Shown in pieces: positions 11,404-21,047 of a stretch of DNA of 64,000 nt. The DNA comes from Bagarius yarrelli (taxonomy: Eukaryota; Chordata; Actinopteri; Siluriformes; Sisoridae), in contig VCAZ01000063.1 of NCBI GenBank assembly GCA_005784505.1, positions 1,050,001 to 1,114,000 on the forward strand, given 5' to 3'. Every line of letters starts with the position of its first letter. The stretch's first letter is position 1. Position numbers and translations under genes: made by a program. The notes beneath the pieces were generated by a model. That model saw only the letters and a list, made by a program, of their open reading frames with translations. It was not told the DNA's origin and did no database searches.

Positions 11404-13074
11404 TAGATAGATGGTTTATTTTAATCCCACTTAAAATAAAATTTGGTTAAATTGATCCAGCAAACACTCTCCTACCATGGAACGATACTCAAATTATTCT
11501 TGGCCTATAAAAGACGCAATAAATGGCAGTGTTAGCATCCATCCTAAATGCATGAACAGTTGGGTTTCATCTGTAATCCCCCTGCTGCCTCTTGCGTTTC
11601 TGCTTGATCAAACACCCACCCTGAATCAAACCGGCTTGACAGCATCTGCTAGTATGGCGTGTGTAAATCTAGCTCGGAGCTAAATCACGTACGCTGTGCT
11701 TACTTTAGCTCCTGGCTATGGCTTACTGACATTCTGACTTTCCCCTTTGTGACAATTACATCTCCCCTAAATCTGATTTGGAAGGCAGAAGACGAGTTGT
11801 CCTGGTCTCTGGTCTTTACTGATGGCCTGATATCCACTTGGACTCACCAGCTGACGAGAGCAGGCAGAGCATCGACCTAATAATGTCCTGTTTTTAATTT
11901 AATGAACTCTTGATGACCTTTTTCCATGGGCACTTTAGTGCTTATTTTATAAAATGTCATAGGAAAGCGTATTCCTGTTGATTATCCTAACTTAGATTTG
12001 AGAATTGACACAGATGTGAGGGTTAATCTGAGGCAAAGAAAAGACTTTTTCAGGCGAACGCTGTTTGAAAGCTTGTAGGTTGCTCATTATTGCGCAGATC
12101 AGGCAGATGGCTAGAGCAAGTTAGCTAATCAACAACTTCAGACAGAGAGCACTACAATCAGGATAGCTTCTCAAGGATTACGCCCCTCCTACATCATTAA
12201 TTAGGGTCTGCTCAGTTGGCAAAGACCTCCAGGGCCTCAGAGCACAAAGCACTATCCAAGTAAATGCTGTGTACTTCTAACACAACCCAAATATTGAGCG
12301 TAAGAAAAAACCACTGCTTTGAAACAATCAAGTCTGCAGTAAAGCTTTCGTTTTGATGTTTTGGGACTGTAATGAACCTGCGTTGATGTAATGAGCAGAT
12401 ACTCACCCCTGGCAACGTCTTCTGCTCGTGTAACGCATTTTGGGCTTTCAGCGCAGACTCTCGGGCGCAGTACGTCAAGAACGCACATCCTGTCAGTGGC
12501 AAGAGAGGCAAAAAAAAAAAAAAAAAAAAAAAAACACTAAATTGATCAAACATCATTACGACCATTATCTCAAATGGCATGATAAATAGTGCAGGGACCG
12601 AGAGAACAACAGAGCGCATAAGCTCTTTACAAAAATTACACAATACAATTGCTCAGCTACACCCATTTCCTTGTCTACTGGGAAATATTTAATTATCCTT
12701 GATATTATCTTTAAACGTTATTTTAAAGAAAACGGCACTCAAACCTGTGAAAGTGGCTAATTTGTAAAAATGCATAAAATAGTAGAAAATTGATTCAACA
12801 TAAAAATTATTAGATTTGGCAACTCATTCGGCTTCTGTCTGAGAACATCACTCACTACTGCTTATCTGTGTCTCGTGTCCTCTTGTGTGTGTCTGTTCTA
12901 TATTACTCTGTCCCGTCAGGCTGAATTACCTTTGTGCATGCCTGTGTACTTGTCCTTGATAACGGTCAGTTCGTAGATCTTGCCAAACTGCTCAAAGATA
13001 GGCTTCAGGTCCTTCTCCTCCAGATTGCGAGGAATCTGGCCGATGAAGAGCTTGATGGCGTCCGGCTCCTTCAT
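1..13074 (-). CDS. celf3: CELF3-type RNA-binding protein, 5' part (5 exons, runs off left edge)
   Basis: Exons (minus strand, 5' to 3'): 12930-13074, 12407-12489, 1697-1745, 544-669 and 1-81 (cut by the edge). All junctions are GT-AG and the phases agree. The start is the ATG at 13074, giving MKEPDAIKLFIGQIPRNLEE, which matches the known N-terminus of CELF3. The frame stays open upstream of this ATG to about 13157, where a good acceptor lies, so a longer N-terminus as in CELF4/6 is possible. Exons 1-2 hold RRM1: RNP2 LFIGQI and RNP1 KGCAFLTY. The 49-bp exon encodes the MNRPIQVKPADSEGRG linker. Exons 4-5 hold RRM2: LFVGML and KGCAFVKY. About 160 residues are visible; the divergent domain and RRM3 lie outside. 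CELF proteins bind UG-rich pre-mRNA and regulate alternative splicing, mainly in nervous tissue (family knowledge). CELF3 is preferred over CELF4/5/6 because of 'KEPDAIK', 'YCARESALKAQ' and the short linker. Whether it is the a or b fish copy cannot be told. Confidence 0.93.
1515..1620 (+). repeat. Purine-rich (A/G) tract
   Basis: Almost pure A/G on the plus strand with mixed GAAA, GAGA and poly-A units; it lies in the celf3 intron before the 49-bp exon. On the celf3 sense strand it is C/T-rich. Confidence 0.85.
2412..2570. repeat. Near-perfect 159-bp palindrome: 37/40-nt arms around an (AT)n core
   Basis: The left arm 2412-2448 begins ATCAGCATTACAGCATTTCA and the right arm 2531-2570 is its reverse complement, differing only by one extra 3-nt repeat unit (TGA/TCA). 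Between them lies about 80 bp of alternating AT, itself self-complementary. The whole segment can fold into one hairpin or cruciform. Confidence 0.93.
3927..3965 (-). mobile_element. SINE tail fragment
   Basis: The reverse complement carries the shared tail (GGATAAGGGCATCTGCCAAA), followed by a degraded flank. It is the same tail as in the SINE copies at 32262 and 36111, in opposite orientation. Confidence 0.6.
4330..4432 (+). repeat. (GA)n-rich purine tract
   Basis: Interrupted GA/GAAA repeats end in a pure (AG)n run of about 35 nt at 4397-4431. It lies in celf3 intron 2. Confidence 0.9.
5298..5337 (+). repeat. (TG)n microsatellite
   Basis: About 20 TG units with a single C interruption near the end. 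On the celf3 transcript it reads as CA repeats. Confidence 0.92.
5492..5514 (+). repeat. (CA)n microsatellite
   Basis: About 11 uninterrupted CA units. On the celf3 sense strand this is (UG)n, a type of sequence that CELF proteins bind. Confidence 0.9.
6850..7075 (+). mobile_element. Dispersed repeat family R1, copy 1
   Basis: It shares with 35709-36060 the string 'TTTCCC..GTGATCTACTACTTC', then 'TGTGGTTAAATTGCACTTGT' followed by an 'ACATCAT' word, and ends near a 'CAT..GTCA' motif. No coding sequence was recognised. It is probably a non-autonomous element or its remnant; the class is unknown. Confidence 0.55.
9533..9775 (+). repeat. Long polypurine tract (about 240 bp)
   Basis: The plus strand is almost pure A/G (GGGAGAGAAAGGAAAGAGGG-like units) with very few pyrimidines. 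Such homopurine-homopyrimidine tracts can form intramolecular triplexes. The open frames across it (poly-Arg/Glu on one strand, poly-Ser/Leu on the other) are by-products. Confidence 0.93.
10722..10790 (+). repeat. (GA)n-rich purine tract
   Basis: GAGAGAGAAAGGG-type repeats on the plus strand with one short interruption, in celf3 intron 2. Confidence 0.85.
11218..11412 (+). repeat. (GATA)n/(GACA)n tetranucleotide array
   Basis: About 190 bp of TAGA units with one GGAGA interruption near 11304 and a block of CAGA/GACA units near the 3' end. It is a Bkm-like compound tetranucleotide satellite. Confidence 0.95.
12510..12534 (-). repeat. T25 homopolymer in the polypyrimidine tract of a celf3 acceptor
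   Basis: On the sense (minus) strand an unbroken run of about 25 T lies some 20 nt upstream of the AG at 12490-12491 that opens the second RRM1 exon. It forms part of the splice acceptor tract and is a length-unstable homopolymer. Confidence 0.9.
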
Positions 13075-13389
13075 TGGGGACGGCGGCGACTCTGCTGCTT
13101 CTTTTACGAGGTCAGACACTTCCCAAAGCTTCCTTTTTAAGGATAAAAGTCTGTGAGCTAGAGAAAGGGGTACAAATGAAGAGAGATTACACAAAGTGAG
13201 AGGACAGACTGGCAACCCAAATACATATTAAGCTTAAGCAGCGAATCTTTTAGGTTACAAACACAATCCTGATCTGAGACAAGCCACAAATGCCATGATG
13301 AAAACCCACGGGTTCTCAGAGCTCTGTGGCTTTAATGTCTGTTATTGTGTGACTTGATCTGGAAACTGATGTATTAAAGAGCAGCGGCG

Positions 13390-14170
13390 TTAAAAATCTA
13401 GGACACGGGCTGTGCGCGAGACGCTTCTTTGTTTAATCCGTCATAGATGCATATAGGCGTGTGTATGTGCATGTGTTGTTCTTTGTCATGAGCACGATCG
13501 CGCGCACCTACCATACGTGACCGAAAGAAGCGTAACGCAACACGTTTCTATATTAAAATACAAAACATGCGCTTAGGAGAGATCCACTCGCACTCAGGGC
13601 TCATCTTTTATAAAAAATAAGTGCAAATGCACCCTCCCCAATTCTCTCTCTCCCTTTCTCTCTCTCTCTCTGTTGTGAGTCCTGTTTTTGTTTGTTTGTT
13701 TGTTTGTTCGTTGGCTTCCTCGCATGCGCGCTGTATCGTTTTAAGCGAGGCTGGACCTGAAACGTGTAGACAAAAAAAATCTGTGCATCAGTCACCTCTA
13801 GTCCGTCCTGCTTGCCTTTTCCACACTTTTATTCCTGATAAAAAGCTTCAGCAGTCTGATAATCCACCCGCACTCAGAAGCTCACTGTCCCGAATCCAGA
13901 TCAGGAAGCTCCAGAAGGAAGAAAACAAAAAAAAAACTAACTCAAACCCGCGTCCCGGAGGAGAAAGTTGGACAGACAGGAAAGATGCTTCCCAGTGTCT
14001 GGGCTCGGAATCTGTGTAGCCCTTTGCTTTGACGTCGTAAGCCGGTGTCTCCCCCTGTCCGTGTCCAGACCTCCCCCTGGGTGTAGAAAAGCGGGATGAC
14101 GGCTCAAGGGAACGTCGATATTTTCCCACACGCAAACAAAAACACTAAACCACGCCACTGCACGGGACAC
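13390..14170 (-). promoter_or_regulatory. celf3: Probable celf3 promoter / 5' non-coding region
   Basis: CpG dinucleotides become frequent here compared with the flanks (for example around 13495-13550, 13720-13760 and 14030-14120). A CRE-like TGACGTCG is at 14030-14037. The region lies just upstream of the first recognised celf3 coding exon. No TSS or 5' exon can be fixed from sequence alone; the assignment is inference. Confidence 0.35.
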
Positions 14171-15090
14171 GTCAGAAATTGACGCTAAATTTAGAAATTG
14201 TACATCATCTTATCAGCATGCTAGAAATAGACTACACTTTAAAAAAGAAAATATTGCAGTGATCAGGTTTAAGGGAACGGATTAGATATACAAAAATATG
14301 TTTTAGTGCTTTTAGGCCACTAAAATTAGAATCAAAGACGTTTTAGTGAGAAGTATAAACATAATTCAGGTATTATCTAGTGGTTCTGTTATGATAGCAG
14401 AAATAATTACAGTATTGATTAACTTTTGAAGGCCGGGGTTCACTTTGTATTTAGGATTTTTTTTTTTTAAACTATTAAAATGTAGTAGGTGGACAATTAG
14501 CACAGTTTTCTTGTACATCAGACAGAATTTCAGCATGTGTGTTTTCAAAGCTGTGGAATAAAAACAAACATATTAACTCACCTCGAAAAGCTGTGAGACA
14601 GCAGTGTTGATCACTGCATTATCATGTCCTAATGAAATTATTGAGGTACTAACACCAGCGCTATAAACATGCTCAAGAGATTTAATTACATAATTGGATC
14701 ACATTAACACTATCTGAAAAGCTACTGAAACTTTTGACAACATTTATTCAGCATATTTTAATTTTACCTGTCATAATAGATCAATTTTTAGACGGTTTGC
14801 ATTAATTCTATACTATAATTTAATCTAGTAACTAAACATGTTTAAAGTAAGATTAGTATAAGCATGATAGTCATGTTTCACACGAGGAACATTAATGCTT
14901 ATATCTGTGCATAGTATTGTTAATCATCATAAACACATACCGTGCTTTTTAGTACATTACATTTTAATACATTGTATAAAGAAATAAAAAGTCAGGTTTG
15001 GATCAGAAAGATTTTTATGTAAACTAGATCACATTCACATTTTTATACCTATGAATGCAAGCCTTAATATGATGATTTTATTTTTTAAGG

Positions 15091-15106
15091 TTTATATATA
15101 TATATA

Positions 15107-15148
<42 letters not shown>

Positions 15149-15165
15149 TATATATATAGATAAAT
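15091..15165 (+). repeat. (AT)n microsatellite
   Basis: Alternating AT with three ATC/ATAG interruptions. Unlike the array at 2450, I see no matching flanking arms. Confidence 0.92.
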
Positions 15166-16727
15166 ATATGATATGTTCCAGGATATTGTTTGGGGATGAT
15201 GCTGGACGTGTTCGTTTTGTAAGTGTTGAGAGTAATTTAAAGACGGTGCCTGATTTCAGGACTAATCCGCCTTTTGTTCTCGCAGGGCTCTGGCCGCGGT
15301 GCTGAAACTCCGCCGCGATCACGATTTCCGTGACTCAATACGTCTCTCAGGTTTGTGTGTGTGTGTGTGTGTAAGAACCGCTGTAGCTTCACCACCATCC
15401 AGACTTTTGGCTTTTCAGCCTGTTAATACTGAAAATCAACAACCACTCCACCCAATCAAGACAAGGCAAACATCTCTTTTTGTCTTCTTTCCTTCTTGGA
15501 TTCTTTCTTCTTTCAGACGAAAGAGATGAACGGCTTGCTTTTACAGAAATCTCTTCATTTGTCCATCTGCCTCATGCTCCCATAAGCCCGTCCTTATCAC
15601 AGTGTGCAAACTGAAGGTCACTCACCTTTTGACCTGAACTTTAATCCTCACGCGTCAAAAGGCCAGGATCTGGTTAATACACAACAAAAGCAAGCTTTAT
15701 TAATTCTGGTTAAGACACAGAAATGAAGCTGGCATCATTTCTAACGACACCTAGCGGCTATGCAAGTAATTACAGACAAAGAGGGATGACTAAATAGCCG
15801 AAATGACCACAGACGACTTCATCATTTAGATTAACACAAATGAATTCACAAGACAGATGTACAGTACAAACTATACAAAATATGCAGAATCTTTGTGTAT
15901 AGTTCACATCTGGATCCTAATAAAAGGTGGATCAGTAACAAACAAACACAAATATACCGGCATGGACTAACACACACAATGTATAACTCACAGTCACATA
16001 TACAGACAAGGATGCTCACAGACACACTTCATAAAACACAGATACACACACACTTTAATAAGCCCGGAGGAAACACTCTTTTTTTGAAAGGTTTAGCGAA
16101 ACTGCACCACGTCAGAATTTGCATGTTTTCCAAATGGAAAAAGGGACATTTACTCCCTGTAAAGTGAAACCAGTGTATACAGTAGTCACACACATTTACA
16201 AAACTCACACACACGCACACACATTCAACCACATACCTCACATATATGGCAAACCACACACATACATAAATCTCTCTTTTACACACACACACTCAAATAA
16301 TCATGTATAATTCCAAACAATCTCACAATTAAACACACAATCATGCACATTATTATACAACCTCACACAAAAAAATCAGTCAAATTAAAACAAACAATTT
16401 AGATTAGAGAAATGTGTAATTTCATATCATCTCTGATACACACTTTATTGTAAAATATTGTAAAATATTTAACAAAATAATTTTAGTTTCTTTGTGCTTT
16501 AGGGCCACATTCAAACAACAGCCTTTTTAATATACCACACCACAAATCTACAATCGAACAAAAAGACTAAAACAGCGCTCATCTACAACAACGTTTAAAT
16601 CACTGATTAAATCTGGAGTTACCTTGAATTACCAGCCGCTGAACACAGAGCTCTCGTGAAGCCACTAGGTTGCCAGGCAGAAAACCTTGGTTCTGACAGG
16701 GAGTATCCATAAACACAGCTGAAAACG

Positions 16728-16728
<1 letters not shown>

Positions 16729-16760
<32 letters not shown>
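16729..16760 (+). repeat. (GAAA)n microsatellite
   Basis: Eight GAAA units. On the minus strand it is a TTTC pyrimidine tract directly before an AG at 16719-16720, so it would serve as the polypyrimidine tract of the candidate exon 16623-16718. Confidence 0.92.
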
Positions 16761-16761
<1 letters not shown>

Positions 16762-17439
16762 TATGATAAAGATAAGAGTGATGAAAATAATAGAGATTTT
16801 GTCTCAGTAAATATGTTACGTTTTAATAAAAAAAAATTAAAAATCAGGTTTATAAACAAATCATGTTGAAATAAATTCAAAGATGTCAGCTGTTAAAAAC
16901 AACCCACATGACCATGAACAGATTCCATAAACAGATGAGTGTCATGTGTTGTGTGGAAAAAAAGCTGTTTATTTTTGTTTGTTCAATTTTTCATACTCAG
17001 TTTAAAGAATGAAAAGGAAGAGTATTCTTTTTTTTCCTTTGGAACCCATCACTGGTTCTAAAACCTTTAAATCCAAAACCCAGTTTCTGTATTGTTCTAA
17101 TCAGCATATGATATAAACATGATTTACTTATGTTCCTCTACAGCATCCCAGTATTTCACTCTCTGTATTTTGTCCAGTGATTACATGGTTCCTCATCACT
17201 CATTGGTTCAAAACAGTTTTTCTCTGACCAATCAGAGACTAGTTAAAAATGTGCCTTTCAGAATACAAAGAAACGCAAGAGGGTATTAAAGCCAGAGTGT
17301 TTCACATGTTCCTCCATTTATCCCTCCTAATTGGGGCACATAATATTTTTTGTGTAAAAACAGATCTATATGAACACCTAACCATCACATCCAGATGCAG
17401 TCTCACTCTTCCTCCTATAATAACCTCTAGACGTCTCAG

Positions 17440-17540
17440 GGGATTTCATTATTCAGACACAATAGTATTAGTGAGACACTAATGTAGGAGTCAGGGCTCT
17501 GCGTAGGACACTCAAGTTCTTCCACTCTAAACAGAAATTT
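17440..17540 (-). mobile_element. Tc1-like MITE fragment
   Basis: The reverse complement contains the words GTGGAAGAACTTGAGTGTCC and 'CAGAGCCCTGACTC', matching the internal transposase-derived part of the element at 51101-51557 (GTGCGAGGACAGAACCCTGA). No TIRs were seen. Confidence 0.55.
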
Positions 17541-18361
17541 GCATTTGAAATGACGACAATTATGTGACACACTGTACAAGATGAAAAATTTTATTTTGGT
17601 AGAAAAGCTTTCCACATCATTTACAGAGGTACACTCAAATATTCCGAAAACAAACAAAGAAAATGTACCCACATTTGATTGATTACTTATTTAAAATTAT
17701 TTTTGTACTATTTTGCAAGTGAGCAGTCTATAACTTATATAACCAAGCTTTAGATTACAGCTAGCACAGTTTTCTACATTTCTGTAGCAAGCAAAACTGC
17801 TTCTGGGTTTTAGATGAGTCTCTTTCTGAGACTCGGCCGCGCTCTATCAGAGCTTAAACCCTCACCTGGACAGTGTTTTAATAACGTTCTGCATTTAAAC
17901 TGCAGCATGTCCCATTAATCGGTTCCTGCTTGTTTCCTAAAGCAGTGCACGTCAACTCGTTTATCATAACACTTTCTCCGTGACGTGAGAGAAACTCATT
18001 CCTTATCTGTTCCATCAGCACTTAGACTAGATGCGTCCACTCTGTCGGCAAGGTCCAGAGTTACTGATCGATATGACCGGCACTTATTATTACAAACAGG
18101 AGCTCACTGCACGGATGATCTCGTCTCAAGTCTCTTCTACGTTCTGTGTGTTCGTAGGCAGTGCGTTTGTAAGGCAACAGGTCGTTCTGGACAAAAAAAA
18201 AAAAAAAAGAGAAATTTTAGTCACGTCACTTTTATTGTCATTTGTCCCCATTTATAGAATACGCAGTACATAATGAAATAAAACGTCTGTCCAGAAACAT
18301 GGTTGAAATTATCAATTATCAAAAATTAAGACTTGACGATTCGAAAAAAATCACAACAGGA

Positions 18362-18396
18362 GGACCATTTTCTCCCTGTTAGGGAGAAAATGGTCC
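18362..18396. repeat. Perfect 16-bp inverted repeat with 3-nt loop
   Basis: GGACCATTTTCTCCCT, GTT, then AGGGAGAAAATGGTCC. No mismatch in the stem. Confidence 0.97.
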
Positions 18397-18639
18397 CCTC
18401 ACACAATCACCTGGGAACAGAAATCGTTGCTATGTTTACTCTGAATTCTCTCACTTGCTACATTAAGGGCAGCACAACACTCTTAAAGGAAAGTGCTATC
18501 TGCATTTCCACATACAAAAGCTCACAAACGCCCTGAAGAGGATAATGACACGCCTTTTACCCAAAGCACATGACTAATTTTAGATAAGATATAGATGTTT
18601 ATAGATTATACATGTTTCATAGACATTCATTTTATTTAT

Positions 18640-18735
18640 ACAGCTAAGAAAATGGAGTTAAGGGGCCTTGCTCAGATGCCCAGCAGTGGTAAATAGGTGG
18701 TACTGGAAAGCTTCCAGGTTACCCGTTCAACACCT
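18640..18735 (-). mobile_element. tRNA-derived SINE remnant
   Basis: The reverse complement contains 'CCACTGCTGGGCATCTGAGC' followed by AAGGCCCCTTAAC, the central body shared with the copy at 32262. The promoter boxes and tail are eroded. Confidence 0.65.
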
Positions 18736-19685
18736 AAAAATCACTGATCTACCACGTCCCCATATAATGTATAACATGACTTATGAATTAATAGGTCTGA
18801 ATTTGTTGCAATTTTGGACTTCGGCATAAACATGTTTAAAGTAAGACTTATTGTTCTGTACATTATGTAAGAGTAACTTTATTTAGATCGCTCCAAAAAA
18901 TATGGTTTTAATTTCTTTTTGACCTCAATAGGCTTGTTCACATTTTTGTTGCTTCAAAAACACCTCCATCAGATTCCGAAGCCTTGGACTTTGGAATTTA
19001 GATTATAAAGTTTAGTAGTGTTGGCAGCTGATCTCATCAACGTTACAAGAGCTGAGGTCACTAGTGTTACAACTGAGACATGGATAGTTCCAAGGAGAAA
19101 GAATGACAAGGACACCTTAAAAGCAGCACTGGAACATGGCCATGAGCAGACCTTAAACCAGCAGACAGCCAACGTAATCAAATCCACTTAGCTGTTTGTT
19201 CGTTATCTGATACGGTGACACTAAAAGTAGAACTGCAGCTCTTTTCTCGATACAAAGCTAACCAGAATAACAACACAGCACAGATCTATCACTAGCTCAA
19301 CAACCTTAACATCACTGGGATTCGAACCAGTTTAGCGAAAACATCCCAGAGTTACAAGAATGTAAATAGACCTTTACTAAATTCCAGTTTACAAACAATC
19401 TGTTTATGGCATCAGAACAAACGGGTACCAAAGACAAAAAGGACAGTGCTGTATAGTTCACCTGTTTAAAATCAACGATCTCAATTGTAGTTTTTTTAAA
19501 TGCCATAAGACATAACATTCTTCGCTATTTTATTAATGATGGTAATCTAACTACTACGATTAATATGAACATTTTTACCACTCTAAAATGTGTGCAGCTC
19601 TAACCATTATACGCAAATCCTTTAATAACTCTGTGTCACACCCTTGAATATCATAGCATTCTATTACACCTTGACAATGTGCGAA

Positions 19686-19822
19686 GCGGTAGCTCAATGG
19701 TTATGGTTATTGTTTTGGACTGCTCGTCGGAAAATATTTTGCTCAAGTCTCAGCTCTATTAATCTACCACTGCTGGGCCCCTGAGCAGGGCCCTAACTCC
19801 ACAGCTCATTTAAATCAATAAT
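19686..19822 (+). mobile_element. tRNA-derived SINE, 5' two thirds
   Basis: Starts with an A-box-like GCGGTAGCTCAATGGTTATG, then a weak B-box area, then 'CCACTGCTGGGCCCCTGAGC' and AGGGCCCTAACTCC. The 3' tail is missing. Confidence 0.75.
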
Positions 19823-19867
19823 CTAACAAACATTGCTATGGTTAAGGGAGTCTGTCCCTGTCCACAA

Positions 19868-19965
19868 ATACCCTGATCTTCAATAAAGACATGCTTTGTT
19901 TTGATTAAAGTGGAAGAATTTGAGTGTCCTGTACAGAACCCGGATTCTGATTCAACCCGCTTTAG
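19868..19965 (+). mobile_element. Tc1-like MITE fragment
   Basis: 'AAAGACATGCTTTG', then AGTGGAAGAATTTGAGTGTC and 'CTGTACAGAACCCGGATTCTG' (here split) follow the same order as the internal part of the MITE at 51101-51557. It directly follows a SINE remnant. Confidence 0.5.
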
Positions 19966-20420
19966 AAAAATTAAGTAAGAGAAAATGTGAATTTAATTTA
20001 GACCAAGTACACAAACACAAAAAAATTTATTTTGTTTTAATATTATTTTAAGATATTTGAACTCTGTCTCCATTATGAGCTTCGATACCTACGGCAAAAA
20101 ATTGAATTTCAACAAAAAGCACAATATTCTAAAAACATCTGTCTTAAAATAAACCTCATTTAGGACATTTTAGTTTCTCATACTTGTTCACCGTCACTGT
20201 GGACATGCTATATATAAACTGTCAGCTTAAACTTTAGCGCTCTTATTCCTCTCAATAAAATTCAGAGCTAGCAGAGGTGGACAAACACCTGTGTGTAGTT
20301 TTTTTAAATTGCTGATCTTTTACACGAATGCAACGTACACAAACAGTGAACAAACTATTTATGCAAAATAGCAGGTACACAAAAATGACACTCCATGCTG
20401 CATTTCAGAACCCATTGTTA

Positions 20421-21047
20421 GGCTGCAGTTACACTGCATGTGTCAAGTGATCCAATTCTGATTTTCTCCACTATTCTCTAAACGGGAAAAAAAGCACATG
20501 GATTCTGACATCTTTTAAACTGATTTCAGGCCGCATTCACACATGGAAATAAATTATATTAATCGTGCATTAGCATCTGCCATGTAAACAGACAGATTTT
20601 CACCCGTCAATGCAAGTTGATCGTCACTGAATAAGCGACATTGACACATGGTGTCTACCTAAGTCGACACCAACATTATATATAAACAGCACAGTTGTGT
20701 ATTTGGATATTGCTTATTTTTGGTTCACTTAAAGCTTATCTGTAAACAATTTTTTACACACCATGAAAATCTTGCACAGGCTCTTCTTTTTATCTCTGCT
20801 TAAAAAGAGCAGTGTTGTTGACCTAAAATATGGTGCGTAAAGCAATATACTAAATAACATTTTTTGTCCATTGCGTTTTTATTTATCACATAGTTTGTAC
20901 TGCCTCATCCTGTTAGTATGTCTACCCCGGGTTGTTTTGGCATGCATAAGTTGAATGCAGATATCGAATACAGGTCAGTTTTAGAAGAAGGTTTAAGCTT
21001 GTCGTCCAAAAAAATTAAACCTAGTTTAAATCAGTGTAAATGCAGCC
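20421..21047 (+). mobile_element. Non-autonomous TIR element, family H1, copy 1
   Basis: Left end GGCTGCAGTTACACTGCATG; the right end reads, reverse-complemented, GGCTGCATTTACACTG. Both ends are flanked by TTA, consistent with a 3-bp TWA-type target duplication as made by PIF/Harbinger elements. The interior has no open reading frame of note and aligns by eye with 44070-44803 over nearly its whole length. Confidence 0.75.

Larger units (their letters stand above)
1746..12406 (-). other. celf3: celf3 intron 2 (10.7 kb), repeat-rich
   Basis: No coding exon was recognised here on either strand. The open frames seen translate microsatellites (poly-Ser/Leu/Phe, poly-Cys/Val, poly-Arg/Glu). Contents: CA runs (1909-1933, 2251-2282, 4806-4828, 4945-4965, 5492-5514), TG run 5298-5337, GA-rich tracts (4330-4432, 9533-9775, 10722-10790), a GATA array 11218-11412, a large AT palindrome 2412-2570, a SINE tail 3927-3965 and a dispersed repeat copy at 6850-7075. 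The shorter introns 82-543, 670-1696 and 12490-12929 show nothing else beyond a purine tract before 1625. Confidence 0.8.

Noticed and set aside
11477..11880. Plus-strand frames of 68-73 codons inside celf3 intron 2
   Set aside because: No family recognised, no splice sites, and the two frames overlap out of phase.
17985..18273. Two overlapping plus-strand frames of 80-90 codons
   Set aside because: Different frames of the same stretch, ending in a poly-A run; no recognised family.
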